Positions 26,338-35,200 of a DNA stretch of 64,000 bases are shown in pieces. Within the stretch, counting starts at the first letter, position 1. Each line of letters begins with the position of its first letter. The translations under genes and the position numbers were made by a program. The notes below the pieces were generated by a model. The model did no database searches and was not told where the DNA came from. It worked only from the letters and a program-made list of their open reading frames with translations. Source of the DNA: Rhodothermus bifroesti (GTDB taxonomy: Bacteria > Bacteroidota > Rhodothermia > Rhodothermales > Rhodothermaceae); assembly GCF_017908595.1 (NCBI RefSeq), contig NZ_JAGKTL010000003.1:372001-436000 (forward strand), read 5' to 3'.

Positions 26338-27633
26338 ATGCAAACGTACCCGCGACGTACTCTTTGGGCATGGGCTTTGTATGATTTTGCCAATTCGGCG
26401 TTTACAACCCTCGTTGTCACGTTTGTCTACGCCACGTATTTCACGCAGGCCATTGCCGCTGATAGCGTAACAGGAACGACGCTCTGGTCGCGTGCGGTAA
26501 CGGTGAGCGGGATTCTGGTGGCTTTGCTTTCTCCATTCCTCGGGGCGTTAGCCGATCAGGGGCACTATCGCAAGCGATTTTTGGCGGCTGCAACGGGTGT
26601 TTGCGTGCTCACGACGGCTGCGCTGTTTTTTCCACGTCCTGGTCAGGTTCTTGAAGCACTGATCTTGTTCACGATCGCTAACGTTGCCTTTGAGCTGGGC
26701 AATGTGTTTTACAATGCATTTTTACCAGACATTGCGCCGCACGGACGCATCGGACGCATTTCGGGTTACGGCTGGGCTTTAGGGTACGTAGGCGGCCTGC
26801 TCTGCTTAGCGGTAGCGTTGGTTGGACTGGTGATGCCTGAGGCACCGCTTGGGGGATTTTCCAAGACAGATGGCGAAAACGTGCGGGCGACCAACCTCTT
26901 GGTCGCCGTCTGGTATGCTCTTTTTAGTGTACCACTGCTGCTCTGGGTGCCCGAACATCGGCCTAAGCATCGCGTGCAGCTCCCGATCTTACTACGCCAG
27001 GCCGCGCGGCAGCTTGGGGAGACCTTTCATGAAGTGCGCCGCTACCGGCAGGTAGCGCGCTTGCTGCTGGCCCATTTGCTTTATAACGATGGGCTGCTGA
27101 CCCTTTTTGCTTTTGGGGGCATCTACGCGGCGGGTACATTTGGCTTTCAAACCGATGAAATCATTGTCTTTGGTATTGTGCTGAATGTGGCAGCCGGGTT
27201 GGGTGCGTGGCTGTTTGGGTTTATTGATGACTACTTAGGCGGCAAGCGTGCGCTGATGCTGAGTTTAGGAGGTTTGCTCGGTGCTACGCTGCTGGCCGTA
27301 TTGGCAACCGATCGATTGCTTTTTTGGGTGGCTGCCCTGATCATTGGTCTTTGCGTTGGGCCCAACCAGTCTGCCAGCCGCTCGCTTTTGGGACGTTTTA
27401 CACCCCTGGGCAAACGCAATGAGTTCTACGGATTTTTTGCCTTTTCGGGAAAGGCTACAGCATTTCTGGGGCCATTGCTGCTAGGGTTGTTTACGGACTG
27501 GTCGGGTAGCCAGCGTGTGGGCGTTAGTTCGGTACTTTTGTTCTTTGGGCTAGGCCTTTGGTTGCTGTTGCGTATTGACGAGGCTGAGGGTGTGCGGCAG
27601 GCCCAGGAGCAGCAGAGGGAACCTGAGCTGTAG
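26338..27633 (+). CDS. MFS transporter of the UMF1/Atg22-like family
   Basis: A 431-residue membrane protein with about twelve hydrophobic helices. The start WAWALYDFANSAFTTLVVTFVYATYF is the hallmark of the UMF1 (unknown major facilitator 1) family, related to the yeast vacuolar amino-acid effluxer Atg22. Further family marks are SPFLGALADQGHYRKRFL, YNAFLPDIAPHGRIGRISGYGWALGYVGG and GPNQSASRSLLGRFTPLGKRNEFYGFFAFSGKA. The substrate is unknown. The ATG at 26338 gives the family's normal N-terminus; an open frame back to 26239 would run close to the tRNA gene. Confidence 0.9.
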   Translation: MQTYPRRTLWAWALYDFANSAFTTLVVTFVYATYFTQAIAADSVTGTTLWSRAVTVSGILVALLSPFLGALADQGHYRKRFLAAATGVCVLTTAALFFPRPGQVLEALILFTIANVAFELGNVFYNAFLPDIAPHGRIGRISGYGWALGYVGGLLCLAVALVGLVMPEAPLGGFSKTDGENVRATNLLVAVWYALFSVPLLLWVPEHRPKHRVQLPILLRQAARQLGETFHEVRRYRQVARLLLAHLLYNDGLLTLFAFGGIYAAGTFGFQTDEIIVFGIVLNVAAGLGAWLFGFIDDYLGGKRALMLSLGGLLGATLLAVLATDRLLFWVAALIIGLCVGPNQSASRSLLGRFTPLGKRNEFYGFFAFSGKATAFLGPLLLGLFTDWSGSQRVGVSSVLLFFGLGLWLLLRIDEAEGVRQAQEQQREPEL

Positions 27634-27676
27634 TGTTGGAAAACAAATCGGCGTTGTTGAACCTGTTGTAAGAAAT

Positions 27677-28819
27677 ATGGCGCTGCAGAGCTCCTATCCT
27701 ACACTGCAACAGATTGCTGATGCCTTAGAGGCTTGGGCGCCACCGGCAACAGCGCAGTCCTACGATAACGTGGGCCTCCAGGTAGGGCATCCAGATCGCG
27801 TGGTTCAGCGGGCGCTGATTGCGCTGGATCTTACGCCAGCCGTAGTTGAGGAAGCGCAGGCCCTCGGGGCCGAGCTTATTTTGACGCATCACCCACTGCT
27901 GTTTCGTCCGTTGCGTCGGCTAACGCCCGACGGTTTGGTCTCGGCGCTGGCGCTTCGGCTAGCCGAAGCCGGCATTGCACTCTACAGTCTGCATACGAAT
28001 GTAGATGCAGCTCCTGGGGGCGTCTCGTTTGCCTTGGCTGAGCACTTGGGGTTGCAGGAGATTCGCTTTTTGGAAAAGCTGCCGCAGGCACTCTACAAGC
28101 TGGTGACGTTTGTGCCAGCTTCGCATGTGGAACCGGTGCGCGAGGCGTTGGCTGAAGCTGGCGCAGGCCGCATCGGCAATTACGAGGCCTGTGCTTTTGC
28201 CAGTAAAGGGATCGGCTATTTTCGTCCGGGGGATATGGCGCGACCGTTTATTGGTAAGCCAGGGCAGCTGGAATCGGCCGAAGAGGTTCGTCTGGAGGTT
28301 GAGGTAGCGCGCTGGGATCTGCCCAAGGTGCTTAAGGCCATGCGGGCAGCGCATCCCTATGAAGAAGTAGCCTACGACGTGTATCCAGTTGAGCAGCCCT
28401 ACACACGGGCGGGTTGGGGAGCGATTGGGAAGCTTGATCCGCCGCAATCGCTGGAGGCGTTTTTGCGGCACGTGGCTACGCGGCTTGGGGTCCGGAGTCT
28501 AAGGTATGTTGGAGATCTTGGGGCACGTATCGCAACCGTGGCGGTCTGTGGTGGAGCTGGAGGGGATTTGATCGCTAAAGCCTTAGCAGCTGGAGCTGAT
28601 GCGTACGTAACGGCCGACCTAACGTACCATCGCTTTTTTGAGGTGTTGGGAGCGGAAGGCAAGCCTCGCATGGCGTTGATCGATGCTGGACATTACGAAA
28701 CGGAAGTGCTCTTTGAAACGCGACTTCAAAGCTGGCTGCAAGAGCGTTTCCCATCGGTTGCATGGCATCGCACCCGGCTGCGCACAGCTCCTGTAGCTAC
28801 ATTTGTAGCGGAGCGCTAA
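27677..28819 (+). CDS. Nif3-like dinuclear metal centre protein (YqfO type)
   Basis: A 380-residue Nif3 family protein of the long form, with a PII/CutA-like insertion between the two halves of the Nif3 fold (about residues 135-245). Metal-site motifs are LILTHHPLLFRPL, SLHTNVDAAPGGVS, VAVCGGAGGDL and ALIDAGHYETE near the C-terminus. Members form toroidal hexamers with a two-metal site; a GTP cyclohydrolase 1 type 2 name is often attached but the activity is unsettled. It starts 43 nt after the transporter gene and is followed by the coiled-coil zinc-ribbon protein, a common pairing. Confidence 0.93.
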   Translation: MALQSSYPTLQQIADALEAWAPPATAQSYDNVGLQVGHPDRVVQRALIALDLTPAVVEEAQALGAELILTHHPLLFRPLRRLTPDGLVSALALRLAEAGIALYSLHTNVDAAPGGVSFALAEHLGLQEIRFLEKLPQALYKLVTFVPASHVEPVREALAEAGAGRIGNYEACAFASKGIGYFRPGDMARPFIGKPGQLESAEEVRLEVEVARWDLPKVLKAMRAAHPYEEVAYDVYPVEQPYTRAGWGAIGKLDPPQSLEAFLRHVATRLGVRSLRYVGDLGARIATVAVCGGAGGDLIAKALAAGADAYVTADLTYHRFFEVLGAEGKPRMALIDAGHYETEVLFETRLQSWLQERFPSVAWHRTRLRTAPVATFVAER

Positions 28820-28907
28820 ATCTAGGTTTTGCATAAAACACACTAAACTTTCGCTATGACCATGCGTTTTCTACGACTGGTATTGTTCTCGCTATCAAGC
28901 TTTAAGA

Positions 28908-29702
28908 ATGCCTATGCCCACCACAATGCAGGAAACAGCTTCCATAGCTGAGCAATTACGGGCGCTCGTTCGTTTACAGCTTATCGACACGCGCATTGAC
29001 CAACTCGAAAAACTGCGTGGGGATTTGCCAGAGGAAATTCAGGACTTAGAGGATGAAAAAGCAGGCCTGCAGACGCGCCTAGAAAAGTACAAACGGGAAG
29101 CTAAAGAGCACGAGGTCGAACGGCGGCGGGCGCGTTTGGATATTGAAGAAGCCGAAACGCTTATTAAGCGCTACGAAGAGCAGCAGCTCCACGTGCGTAA
29201 CAACCGGGAGTATGATGCGCTGACCAAAGAGATTGAAGCGCAGCGTCAGCGCATCGAAGTCGCAAAGGCCCGTTTAGAGGAGCTAGAGCGGCTGGAGCAA
29301 GAGCGTGTGGTGACGCAAAAAGAAGCAGAGGAGCGGTTGCAAGAGCTAGAGGCGCTGCTCGCCGCTAAGCGTGCTGAGCTGCAGGCTGTTTTGGAGGATA
29401 CCAAGCAAGAAATGGAAGAGCTGTTGGCCAAGCGCGCCGAAGCCGAGCAGGCGGTTGACCCGCGCTATCTGCGGGCGTATAAGCGGCTGCGTATGCGTTT
29501 TCGGGATGGACGTGCGGTGGTGCCCCTTGAGCGAGGTGCAGCTGCAGGCTATACCGTGCCTCCACAGCAACAGGTAGAAATTCGGCAGCGTAAGCGGATT
29601 ATTGCCTGTGAGCAAACAGGCCGCATTATTGTCGACAGCGAGCTGTTTCATGAAGTGAGCCAGGAGCTTGGTTTCGCGAACGAAGGTAACGGGATAGCGT
29701 AG
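28908..29702 (+). CDS. Coiled-coil protein with degenerate C4 zinc ribbon
   Basis: A 264-residue protein. Residues about 10-180 form a long, highly charged coiled coil (an antiparallel hairpin in relatives). The tail matches the C4-type zinc-ribbon (zf-RING_7/CdsZ-like) module: VVPLERGAAAGYTVPPQQQVEIRQ and IIACEQTGRIIVD. Of the four expected Cys only C234 remains; the first pair is replaced by A-A-G at about 211-214 and the last by T237, so zinc binding is unlikely. As far as I recall, relatives in Bacteroidota show similar losses. Function is unknown; roles in division or nucleic-acid binding are proposed for relatives. It lies downstream of the Nif3 gene and just before rnpB. Confidence 0.85.
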   Translation: MPMPTTMQETASIAEQLRALVRLQLIDTRIDQLEKLRGDLPEEIQDLEDEKAGLQTRLEKYKREAKEHEVERRRARLDIEEAETLIKRYEEQQLHVRNNREYDALTKEIEAQRQRIEVAKARLEELERLEQERVVTQKEAEERLQELEALLAAKRAELQAVLEDTKQEMEELLAKRAEAEQAVDPRYLRAYKRLRMRFRDGRAVVPLERGAAAGYTVPPQQQVEIRQRKRIIACEQTGRIIVDSELFHEVSQELGFANEGNGIA

Positions 29703-29707
29703 AAACC

Positions 29708-30152
29708 TTGCGCTGGCCGGACCATCGCGCCGTCCGCCTGCAGCGCGACGGTGAGGAAAGTCCGAACACCACAGGGCACCCCGCCTCCTAACCGGAGGGC
29801 GTCCTTTGGGCAACCAAAGGGCGACGGCAAGTGCCACAGAGAGTAGACCGGCCGATGGTCTCGCTGTGCGGCGAGACGCAGGCAAAGGGTGAAAGGGTGG
29901 GGTAAGAGCCCACCAGCGTCGCTGGTAACAGCGGCGGCTAGGTAAACCCCGGGGGGTGCAAGGCCAAGCAGCGCCGCACCGCCCTTAGCGCGGATAAGGT
30001 GGCCCGCTGAAAGGCGTCCACTTAGGACGCGGCGGCGCGGGTAGGCCGCTTGAGGCTGCCGGTGACGGCAGTCCCAGATAAATGATGGTCTCCCCGAGCG
30101 ATGTGGCGGCCGTTGCTCGGGTAGACAGAATTCGGCTTACAGGCCAGCGCAT
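29708..30152 (+). ncRNA. rnpB: RNase P RNA (bacterial type A)
   Basis: The catalytic RNA that matures tRNA 5' ends. P1 is formed by GCGCTGGCC at 29710-29718 and GGCCAGCGC at 30142-30150. The conserved CR-I/P4 strand GAGGAAAGTCCGAACACC is at about 29753-29770, with its partner ACAGAATTCGGCTTA at about 30125-30139. Internal landmarks include GGGCAACCAAAGGGCGACGG, GGGTGAAAGGGTG, CCCACCAGCG and GGTAAACCCC. The total of about 440 nt is on the long side for type A, with several extra G+C-rich stems, as seen in thermophiles. The exact ends are estimated from P1. Confidence 0.97.
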
Positions 30153-30171
30153 GCCGCCATGTTTAAACACG

Positions 30172-30197
30172 AAGGGCTGCTCTGCAGAGCAGCCCTT
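30172..30197 (+). terminator. Terminator between rnpB and secG
   Basis: A perfect 26-bp palindrome with arms AAGGGCTGCTCTG and CAGAGCAGCCCTT. On the plus strand it is followed by TTACCGTTTTTG, so it can end rnpB. The secG stop lies 23 nt further on, so it may also stop the converging secG operon. Confidence 0.8.
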
Positions 30198-30219
30198 TAC
30201 CGTTTTTGTGCAAAACGCT

Positions 30220-30558
30220 CTAGTTAGCGTCATCTGCAGGCGCTGGTGTCGTTGCCGGAGGCGTGGCCGGTGGTACAGGTTGCGTTTGCTCTTGCTGTGC
30301 CCGTTGCTGAATAATGCTTTCGCGCCGCGCACCCGTATCAATTGTAAAGTTGGTCAGAATGCACAGCACAATAAAAATCGCGGCTAGCGTCCAAGTGGTC
30401 TTCTCCAAAATATCAGGAGCCTGCCGCGCGCCCAAGATTTGCTGCGCTCCACCGGCGGCAATGCCTGCTAAGCCCCCTCCCCGACCGCTTTGCAGCAGTA
30501 CAACCAGCACTAGCAGTATTGCCAGTAGCGTAATCAGAATAATCAAAAACGTAAACAT
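30220..30558 (-). CDS. secG: Preprotein translocase subunit SecG
   Basis: A 112-residue membrane subunit of the SecYEG channel. Two helices lie at about 3-22 and 57-75, joined by the conserved loop LLQSGRGGGLAGIAAGGAQQILGAR. The C-terminal 35 residues are Pro/Ala/Thr/Gln-rich and disordered, which is common in Bacteroidota SecG. It is the last gene of a minus-strand series (BamA-like, rsmE, ybjQ-type, Nudix, secG) and is separated from the Nudix gene by 61 nt that may hold its own promoter. Confidence 0.95.
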   Translation of the reverse strand: MFTFLIILITLLAILLVLVVLLQSGRGGGLAGIAAGGAQQILGARQAPDILEKTTWTLAAIFIVLCILTNFTIDTGARRESIIQQRAQQEQTQPVPPATPPATTPAPADDAN

Positions 30559-30619
30559 TTTTCGACCTTAGCATTTTGCATGCCTTGCTTAAAAGCAAGA
30601 TACATCAACATAACCTTAC

Positions 30620-31207
30620 TTATCCAGCATCCTTTCGGGTTTTTTGCTGAAGAAAGGCATCTGCCAAGAGCAAAGCCGCGGTAGATTTCATATCGGGAAT
30701 TTTGCCACAGCGCGCCATAGCCACAGCCTCGGCCAGCGGAAGACGGACCACTTCTAACCATTCCCCATCCGCCAACTGCTGGCGACCAGGTTCTAGGTCC
30801 TGGGCTAAAAAGCAGTGAATGACTTCGTTGCTGTAGCCGATGCAGGGATACAATGAACCCAGATGAACCAGGCTACGGGCGCACCAACCGGTCTCCTCCT
30901 CTAACTCGCGGAGCGCAACGGCTTGTGGATCTTCCCCAGGTCGATCTAGCTTACCTGCGGGCACCTCTAGAAAAAACTGCCGGGGTGGATAGCGAAATTG
31001 CCGGACCATCACGGTTGTTCCGTCTTCAAAAAGCGGAACGACCGCGGAAGCCCCTGGATGGTTGATCCATTCACGCACCGAGTGTTGGCCATTGGGCAAG
31101 CGTACCTCGTCTTGATAGACCTTAAGCAGGCGGCCGTCAAATACCTGCTGGGAATGGAGCGTTTCTTCGCGAACGGCGGCCATGTCGAAGGTGTGTTGTG
31201 TTGGCAT
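30620..31207 (-). CDS. Nudix hydrolase (ADP-ribose pyrophosphatase-like)
   Basis: A 195-residue Nudix enzyme. The Nudix box runs GEDPQAVALRELEEETGW within AGKLDRPGEDPQAV, containing the REL-EEETG core that binds the catalytic metals. The first glycine is one residue further from the first Glu than in the strict consensus. Upstream strands VREWINHPGASAVVPLFEDGTTVMVRQFRYPPRQFFLEVPAGKLD match ADP-ribose pyrophosphatases, which clear ADP-ribose and related compounds. It lies 21 nt after the YbjQ-family gene. Confidence 0.9.
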   Translation of the reverse strand: MPTQHTFDMAAVREETLHSQQVFDGRLLKVYQDEVRLPNGQHSVREWINHPGASAVVPLFEDGTTVMVRQFRYPPRQFFLEVPAGKLDRPGEDPQAVALRELEEETGWCARSLVHLGSLYPCIGYSNEVIHCFLAQDLEPGRQQLADGEWLEVVRLPLAEAVAMARCGKIPDMKSTAALLLADAFLQQKTRKDAG

Positions 31208-31228
31208 GGTTTTTTATCAGGGTACGTC

Positions 31229-31552
31229 TTAGGTTACGGTAACTGCTGTGCCGCTGACGCTGACCATGAGCATGTTGCCTCCGCCACCTACGCTAAGGGT
31301 CTCATAGTCGATGTCGATACCCACAATCGCGTTGGCTCCCAACTGACGAGCCTGGGCTTCCATTTCTGCGAAGGCAACTTCTCGGGCTTTACGCAGCTCT
31401 TTCTCGTAGGCTGCCGAGCGGCCACCCACAATATCCCGGATGCCAGCAAAAAAATCCCGAAAAATGTTGGCGCCCAGGATGGCCTCTCCGGTAACAATAC
31501 CGTGGTAGTGCGTAATTCGGCGCCCTTCAAGGATTGGTGTAGTGCTTTTGAG
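31229..31552 (-). CDS. YbjQ/UPF0145 family protein
   Basis: A 107-residue protein of the YbjQ (putative heavy-metal-binding) family. It has [43 protein letters not shown] near the N-terminus, then [19 protein letters not shown] and a [13 protein letters not shown] end. Relatives form pentamers; the biochemical role is unknown. ATG 31552 was chosen because the longer frame from 31726 lies inside rsmE; even so the start overlaps rsmE by 26 nt. Confidence 0.88.
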   Translation of the reverse strand, partial: LKSTTPILEGRRITHYHGIVTGEAILGANIFRDFFAGIRDIVGGRSAAYEKELRKAREVAFAEMEAQARQLGANAIVGIDIDYETLSVGGGGNMLMVSVSGTAVTVT

Positions 31553-32297
31553 CATGGTAGGAACGGGTTGGTGAACGTTGTGCTTCCCAGTATAGGCTAA
31601 AAGCGCTGGCTGCCACCAGCGCAGCAGTTTCTGCACGTAGACGACGTGGACCCAGGGAGACAAGCTGGAATCCTGCCGCAAGGGCTTGGCGGACTTCTGA
31701 CCCGCTGAAGCCACCTTCGGGGCCAATCAGTACCAGGGCATTGGGCATACGTTGCCCGCAAAGCAGCTGCCCCAGGGGCAACGAAGCGGCGTCAGGTTGC
31801 TCGTGACACAGCAGACGCAAGGCAGCTGGCTTGCGGATTGCTTCGGTGAAGGTCTGCGGTGGTAATACGCGAGGCAGGCGGCTACGGCCGCATTGCTTGA
31901 GGGCAGCTACCAAAATGCGTTGAGCACGCTCCAGGCGAAACTGGACGCGTTCGGTACGCTCTGTTTGGAGGGGTAGGATGCACTGCACGCCCAGCTCTAC
32001 GGCTTTTTCAAGAAAGGTTTCAAAGCGGGCGCTTTGCTTAAGCAAGGCCAAGCCGACAGTCAGGTGATAAGGCGGCTCGCCATGGTCGCGGCGCGTTTCG
32101 AGCACGCGAGCGCCGACGGTCTGACGATCGACTTGCTCTAGCCGCAGTCGATACCAGCCCCCTTCACCGTCGACAGCCACTACCTCGTCCCCTGGGCGAT
32201 GGCGCAAGACACGTACGGCATGATGCGCCTCATCCGGTGGGAGCACGACCCATCCGTCACGGAACATTTCCGGGGGTATGTAAAAGGTGGTGGTCAT
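31527..32297 (-). CDS. rsmE: 16S rRNA m3U1498 methyltransferase RsmE
   Basis: A 256-residue SPOUT-class methyltransferase that modifies U1498 of 16S rRNA. An N-terminal PUA-like domain ([23 protein letters not shown]) precedes the knotted SAM-binding domain. Motifs are [46 protein letters not shown] and [14 protein letters not shown]. The last 20 residues are a polar extension that carries the overlap with the YbjQ gene. It begins 3 nt after the stop of the BamA-like gene. Confidence 0.95.
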   Translation of the reverse strand: MTTTFYIPPEMFRDGWVVLPPDEAHHAVRVLRHRPGDEVVAVDGEGGWYRLRLEQVDRQTVGARVLETRRDHGEPPYHLTVGLALLKQSARFETFLEKAVELGVQCILPLQTERTERVQFRLERAQRILVAALKQCGRSRLPRVLPPQTFTEAIRKPAALRLLCHEQPDAASLPLGQLLCGQRMPNALVLIGPEGGFSGSEVRQALAAGFQLVSLGPRRLRAETAALVAASAFSLYWEAQRSPTRSYHAQKHYTNP

Positions 32298-32300
32298 TGC

Positions 32301-33986
32301 TTAGAGTCCCAGCGCAAGTTGCAAGTGCAGTCGTCCGTCAAGCCATGATTCCTTAGGGTTTAGGGCGTAGCTTAGGTTAAGCAAACCGGCCCGCGTTTGC
32401 CACTGCACGCCTAGGCCGTAGCCGGGATACCAAGCTGTTTGGGCCGTTTCGAGCGTGCCAGGTGGCGTAGCCACATATCCCAGATCCAAAAACGCAAAAG
32501 CATAGCTAGGAAAATGCAGCAACCAGTGCACTTCAAACAATAGGCGGGCTGTTCGATGGCCGGCAAACTGCTCTTCGTCGTAGCCGCGTAGCGAACGCGC
32601 TCCCCCCAGCCGGTACAAATCCGAAGCCTCGTACAGGTCTGCTTGGAGCACGTGCAGATCGCCTCCACCGACAAAGAGCAGCCGCGATGCTAGTGGCTGA
32701 TAAAACCGCACTGAGGCTTCTAGTCGGTGTTGCTGAAGGCGTTGGTGGCTGCGGAGCGTGTCGCCAGTAGGCGTACGCACGCGCCTAGTAAGCAGCTTGG
32801 TTCCCCGCTCGGCTTGGAAGTTTAGGAGCAGGCCTTGAGCAACCGTTACGCTAGGATCGAAAGGCTGCAAGGAGATACCCATGCCGGCTAAATGGGCCGT
32901 GCTGTGGCCAATAGGTGCTTGCCCTGAAAGAAGCTGTACCCCAGCTATCCCGGGCTGCGTAGCTTCCCGGCGCCAGAAACCGATGAGTTCAAGGCCCGAG
33001 GACATGTGATAGCCCAGGGTAAGGCGATAATGCTGTTGGTTATACGTAGAGTCCTGTTGGCGGCCGGCAAAAGCCACGCGGAGTTCAAGCGGCCATCCCA
33101 AGAAAAAAGGGTCACCAGCCTCGAGACGAAAGCGGCTGACGCTACCGGGCAGGCGCATGAGTTGCACCTCGAGCCGACGGCCCGCTCCTTGCACGTGCTG
33201 GAGTTTGAGATGGCCGCTGCCTATGAGACTTCTGGCCTCCGGCACGTACCCCAGCAGCAAGTCAAACGTGCCAAGTGCAGCTTCTTCAAGCGGCACGACA
33301 AGCACAGCAGTTGTGTCGCTGCTTAGGTAGAGCTCGGGGAGCTCCACACGCCGAAATAGTCCGGTAGCCTCGAGGCGCCTTACCATGCGTTCCGGGTGAA
33401 AGGGGCGCAGCCACATCCCTTTTCGGAGCCCAAGCACACGGGCCACAAAGTCTGGTTGCGTGCGCTTTGCTCCACGAAGTAGAATGTGGTCTAGATATAG
33501 CCGTGGACCTGGTTCAATCTGTAACACAAGGATCAGCCGGTCGGGCTTACGCTGATGCAGATCCAAACGGGCAATGCGCACGCGCATGAGCGGATAGCCG
33601 GCCTCGGCATAATGGCGAGCCAGTTGCTCCAGGCCGGCCTTAAGGCGTTCTGTAGTTAGCACCTGGCCTGGATGGACTGGAAAGGTGCGGTAAAGCATTT
33701 GGGGGGAAAGCGGGCCCGTATTTTCAAAAATAACTGTGTCGAGCGTGATGCGTGGGCCAGGTTCGATCCAGAAGCTGTCGGACGCCTGGTGCAGGCGGGC
33801 CAAATAAAAACCTTCCTCTTGGAGCTGGGCCAAACGCCTGCTTAACTGATGGATAAGGCTATCAGATGGGGGAGAGATAAATGGGGCAGTTTGCGCATAA
33901 AGCCGGCCAAGCTGCAGCCAAAGGCTGAACCCAATGGCTAGCCAAACGTATAGCAAGCGCCTGTTTTGCTTGCACGAACGATCCAT
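32301..33986 (-). CDS. BamA/TamA-like outer-membrane protein
   Basis: A 561-residue outer-membrane protein of the Omp85 superfamily. A signal peptide (LLYVWLAIGFSLWLQ, LYAQ) is followed by two to three POTRA-like modules at about 75-240 (LILVLQIEPGPRLYLDHILLRG, ATGLFRRVELPELYL). A 16-strand barrel occupies the rest, with the loop-6 motif as LRGYDE in YRLGGARSLRGYDEEQF. With about two to three POTRAs it is smaller than BamA and resembles TamA or stand-alone Bacteroidota relatives. The start ATG (33986-33984) overlaps the mutY ATG on the other strand; a TTG two codons upstream is also in frame. Confidence 0.85.
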   Translation of the reverse strand: MDRSCKQNRRLLYVWLAIGFSLWLQLGRLYAQTAPFISPPSDSLIHQLSRRLAQLQEEGFYLARLHQASDSFWIEPGPRITLDTVIFENTGPLSPQMLYRTFPVHPGQVLTTERLKAGLEQLARHYAEAGYPLMRVRIARLDLHQRKPDRLILVLQIEPGPRLYLDHILLRGAKRTQPDFVARVLGLRKGMWLRPFHPERMVRRLEATGLFRRVELPELYLSSDTTAVLVVPLEEAALGTFDLLLGYVPEARSLIGSGHLKLQHVQGAGRRLEVQLMRLPGSVSRFRLEAGDPFFLGWPLELRVAFAGRQQDSTYNQQHYRLTLGYHMSSGLELIGFWRREATQPGIAGVQLLSGQAPIGHSTAHLAGMGISLQPFDPSVTVAQGLLLNFQAERGTKLLTRRVRTPTGDTLRSHQRLQQHRLEASVRFYQPLASRLLFVGGGDLHVLQADLYEASDLYRLGGARSLRGYDEEQFAGHRTARLLFEVHWLLHFPSYAFAFLDLGYVATPPGTLETAQTAWYPGYGLGVQWQTRAGLLNLSYALNPKESWLDGRLHLQLALGL

Positions 33987-33988
33987 GG
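33983..33988. promoter_or_regulatory. Overlapping divergent start codons in a CCATGG palindrome
   Basis: CCATGG at 33983-33988 provides the ATG of mutY on plus (33985-33987) and the ATG of the BamA-like gene on minus (33986-33984). If both starts are right, each promoter lies inside the other gene. Neither strand shows a strong Shine-Dalgarno at normal spacing. Confidence 0.55.
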
Positions 33989-35139
33989 CCAAAGCTCAAG
34001 CCTCGCCTTCGCCTACAGCTTCTGATCGGTTACTTGACCGTCTGACGCCAGCGCATCGGCAGACGTTTCGCCAGCTCGTTGCTTGGTATAAGGCCAGAGC
34101 GCGTGACCTGCCTTGGCGTCGCACGCGCAATCCCTACTACATCTGGGTAGCCGAAGTTATGCTGCAGCAGACGCGGGTCGATCAGGTGCTGCCCTACTAC
34201 CGGCGTTTTGTGCAGGCCTTTCCTACCCTTGAAGCTTTAGCTGCAGTGCCGCTCGACGAGGTGCTGCGCTGCTGGGAAGGCTTAGGCTACTACGCTCGTG
34301 CGCGCAACTTGCATCGGGCTGCGCAAGTCCTCGTCGCCCATCATCAGGGTAAACTGCCTCAAACCTACGAAGCACTGCGCCGCCTGCCGGGTATTGGCCC
34401 CTACACAGCAGCTGCTGTAGCTTCGATTGCCTTTGGTGAGCCGCGGGCAGTGCTCGACGGTAATGTCGTCCGTGTGTTGACGCGCGTGCTGGCCGTTGCG
34501 CACAATGCCCGCGCGGAAACCACCCGCCTACAGCTGCAAGAAGTAGCTGATGCGTTGGTGGCAACCGAGGACCCCGGTACCTTCAATCAGGCGCTCATGG
34601 AGTTGGGGGCTACAGTTTGCCTACCCAAGCGACCGGATTGCCCGGCTTGTCCGCTGCGTTCCTGTTGCCAAGCCTTTGCCTTGGGTATGCCTACTGCCTT
34701 TCCGGTACAGCCCCCGCGTATGCCTGTGCCGCACTATGAGGTAGCGATCGGACTTTTGCAAAACGCCCAAGGTCAATTGCTGATCCAGCGTCGTAAAGAA
34801 GACGGACTTTTGGGGGGGCTCTGGGAGTTCCCAGGTGGAAAGCGCCAGCAAGACGAACCGCTCCAAGAGACTTGCCGACGTGAGCTCTATGAGGAGCTGG
34901 GGGTGCAGGTAGAAATCACAGGTCCACTGGCTACTGTGCGCCATGCCTATACGCACTTCCGGGTGACGCTACATGCCTTCTGGTGTCGCTTGCTTGAAGG
35001 AACCCCTGTCTCACGAGAAGGGCTGCAGCTACGCTGGGTGACGATAGAAGAGCTGGATCAGTACGCCTTTCCGCGTGCCAACCGAAAACTTATTGCTCTG
35101 CTCAAACAGCAACGGATGCAACCTGATCTGTTTGAGTGA
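33985..35139 (+). CDS. mutY: Adenine DNA glycosylase MutY
   Basis: A 384-residue base-excision repair enzyme that removes A mispaired with 8-oxoguanine. The HhH-GPD core has the catalytic Glu57 in EVMLQQTRV, the hairpin LPGIGPYTAAAV, and the catalytic Asp158 in VLDGNVVRV. Four Cys at 212, 219, 222 and 228 (C-x6-C-x2-C-x5-C) bind the [4Fe-4S] cluster. From about 250 on there is a Nudix-like C-terminal domain that reads the 8-oxoG partner (LLGGLWEFPGGK, ETCRRELYEELGV). An alternative start further in is not available before the conserved core, apart from CTG codons, so ATG 33985 is favoured. Confidence 0.96.
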   Translation: MAKAQASPSPTASDRLLDRLTPAHRQTFRQLVAWYKARARDLPWRRTRNPYYIWVAEVMLQQTRVDQVLPYYRRFVQAFPTLEALAAVPLDEVLRCWEGLGYYARARNLHRAAQVLVAHHQGKLPQTYEALRRLPGIGPYTAAAVASIAFGEPRAVLDGNVVRVLTRVLAVAHNARAETTRLQLQEVADALVATEDPGTFNQALMELGATVCLPKRPDCPACPLRSCCQAFALGMPTAFPVQPPRMPVPHYEVAIGLLQNAQGQLLIQRRKEDGLLGGLWEFPGGKRQQDEPLQETCRRELYEELGVQVEITGPLATVRHAYTHFRVTLHAFWCRLLEGTPVSREGLQLRWVTIEELDQYAFPRANRKLIALLKQQRMQPDLFE

Positions 35140-35200
35140 AACCGTGCAACAAAGTCTCCTGATTTTCGGTAAGCCAGCAAAACAAAGATGAAGTCGTGCT

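Noticed and set aside
28857-28952. A 31-codon frame with a signal-peptide-like start just before the coiled-coil gene
   Set aside because: It ends inside the coiled-coil gene after a few residues and would overlap its start; no function is possible as a secreted protein of this size without other support.
31553-31726. Upstream extension of the YbjQ-family gene
   Set aside because: It lies entirely in rsmE coding sequence; the family start is at 31552.
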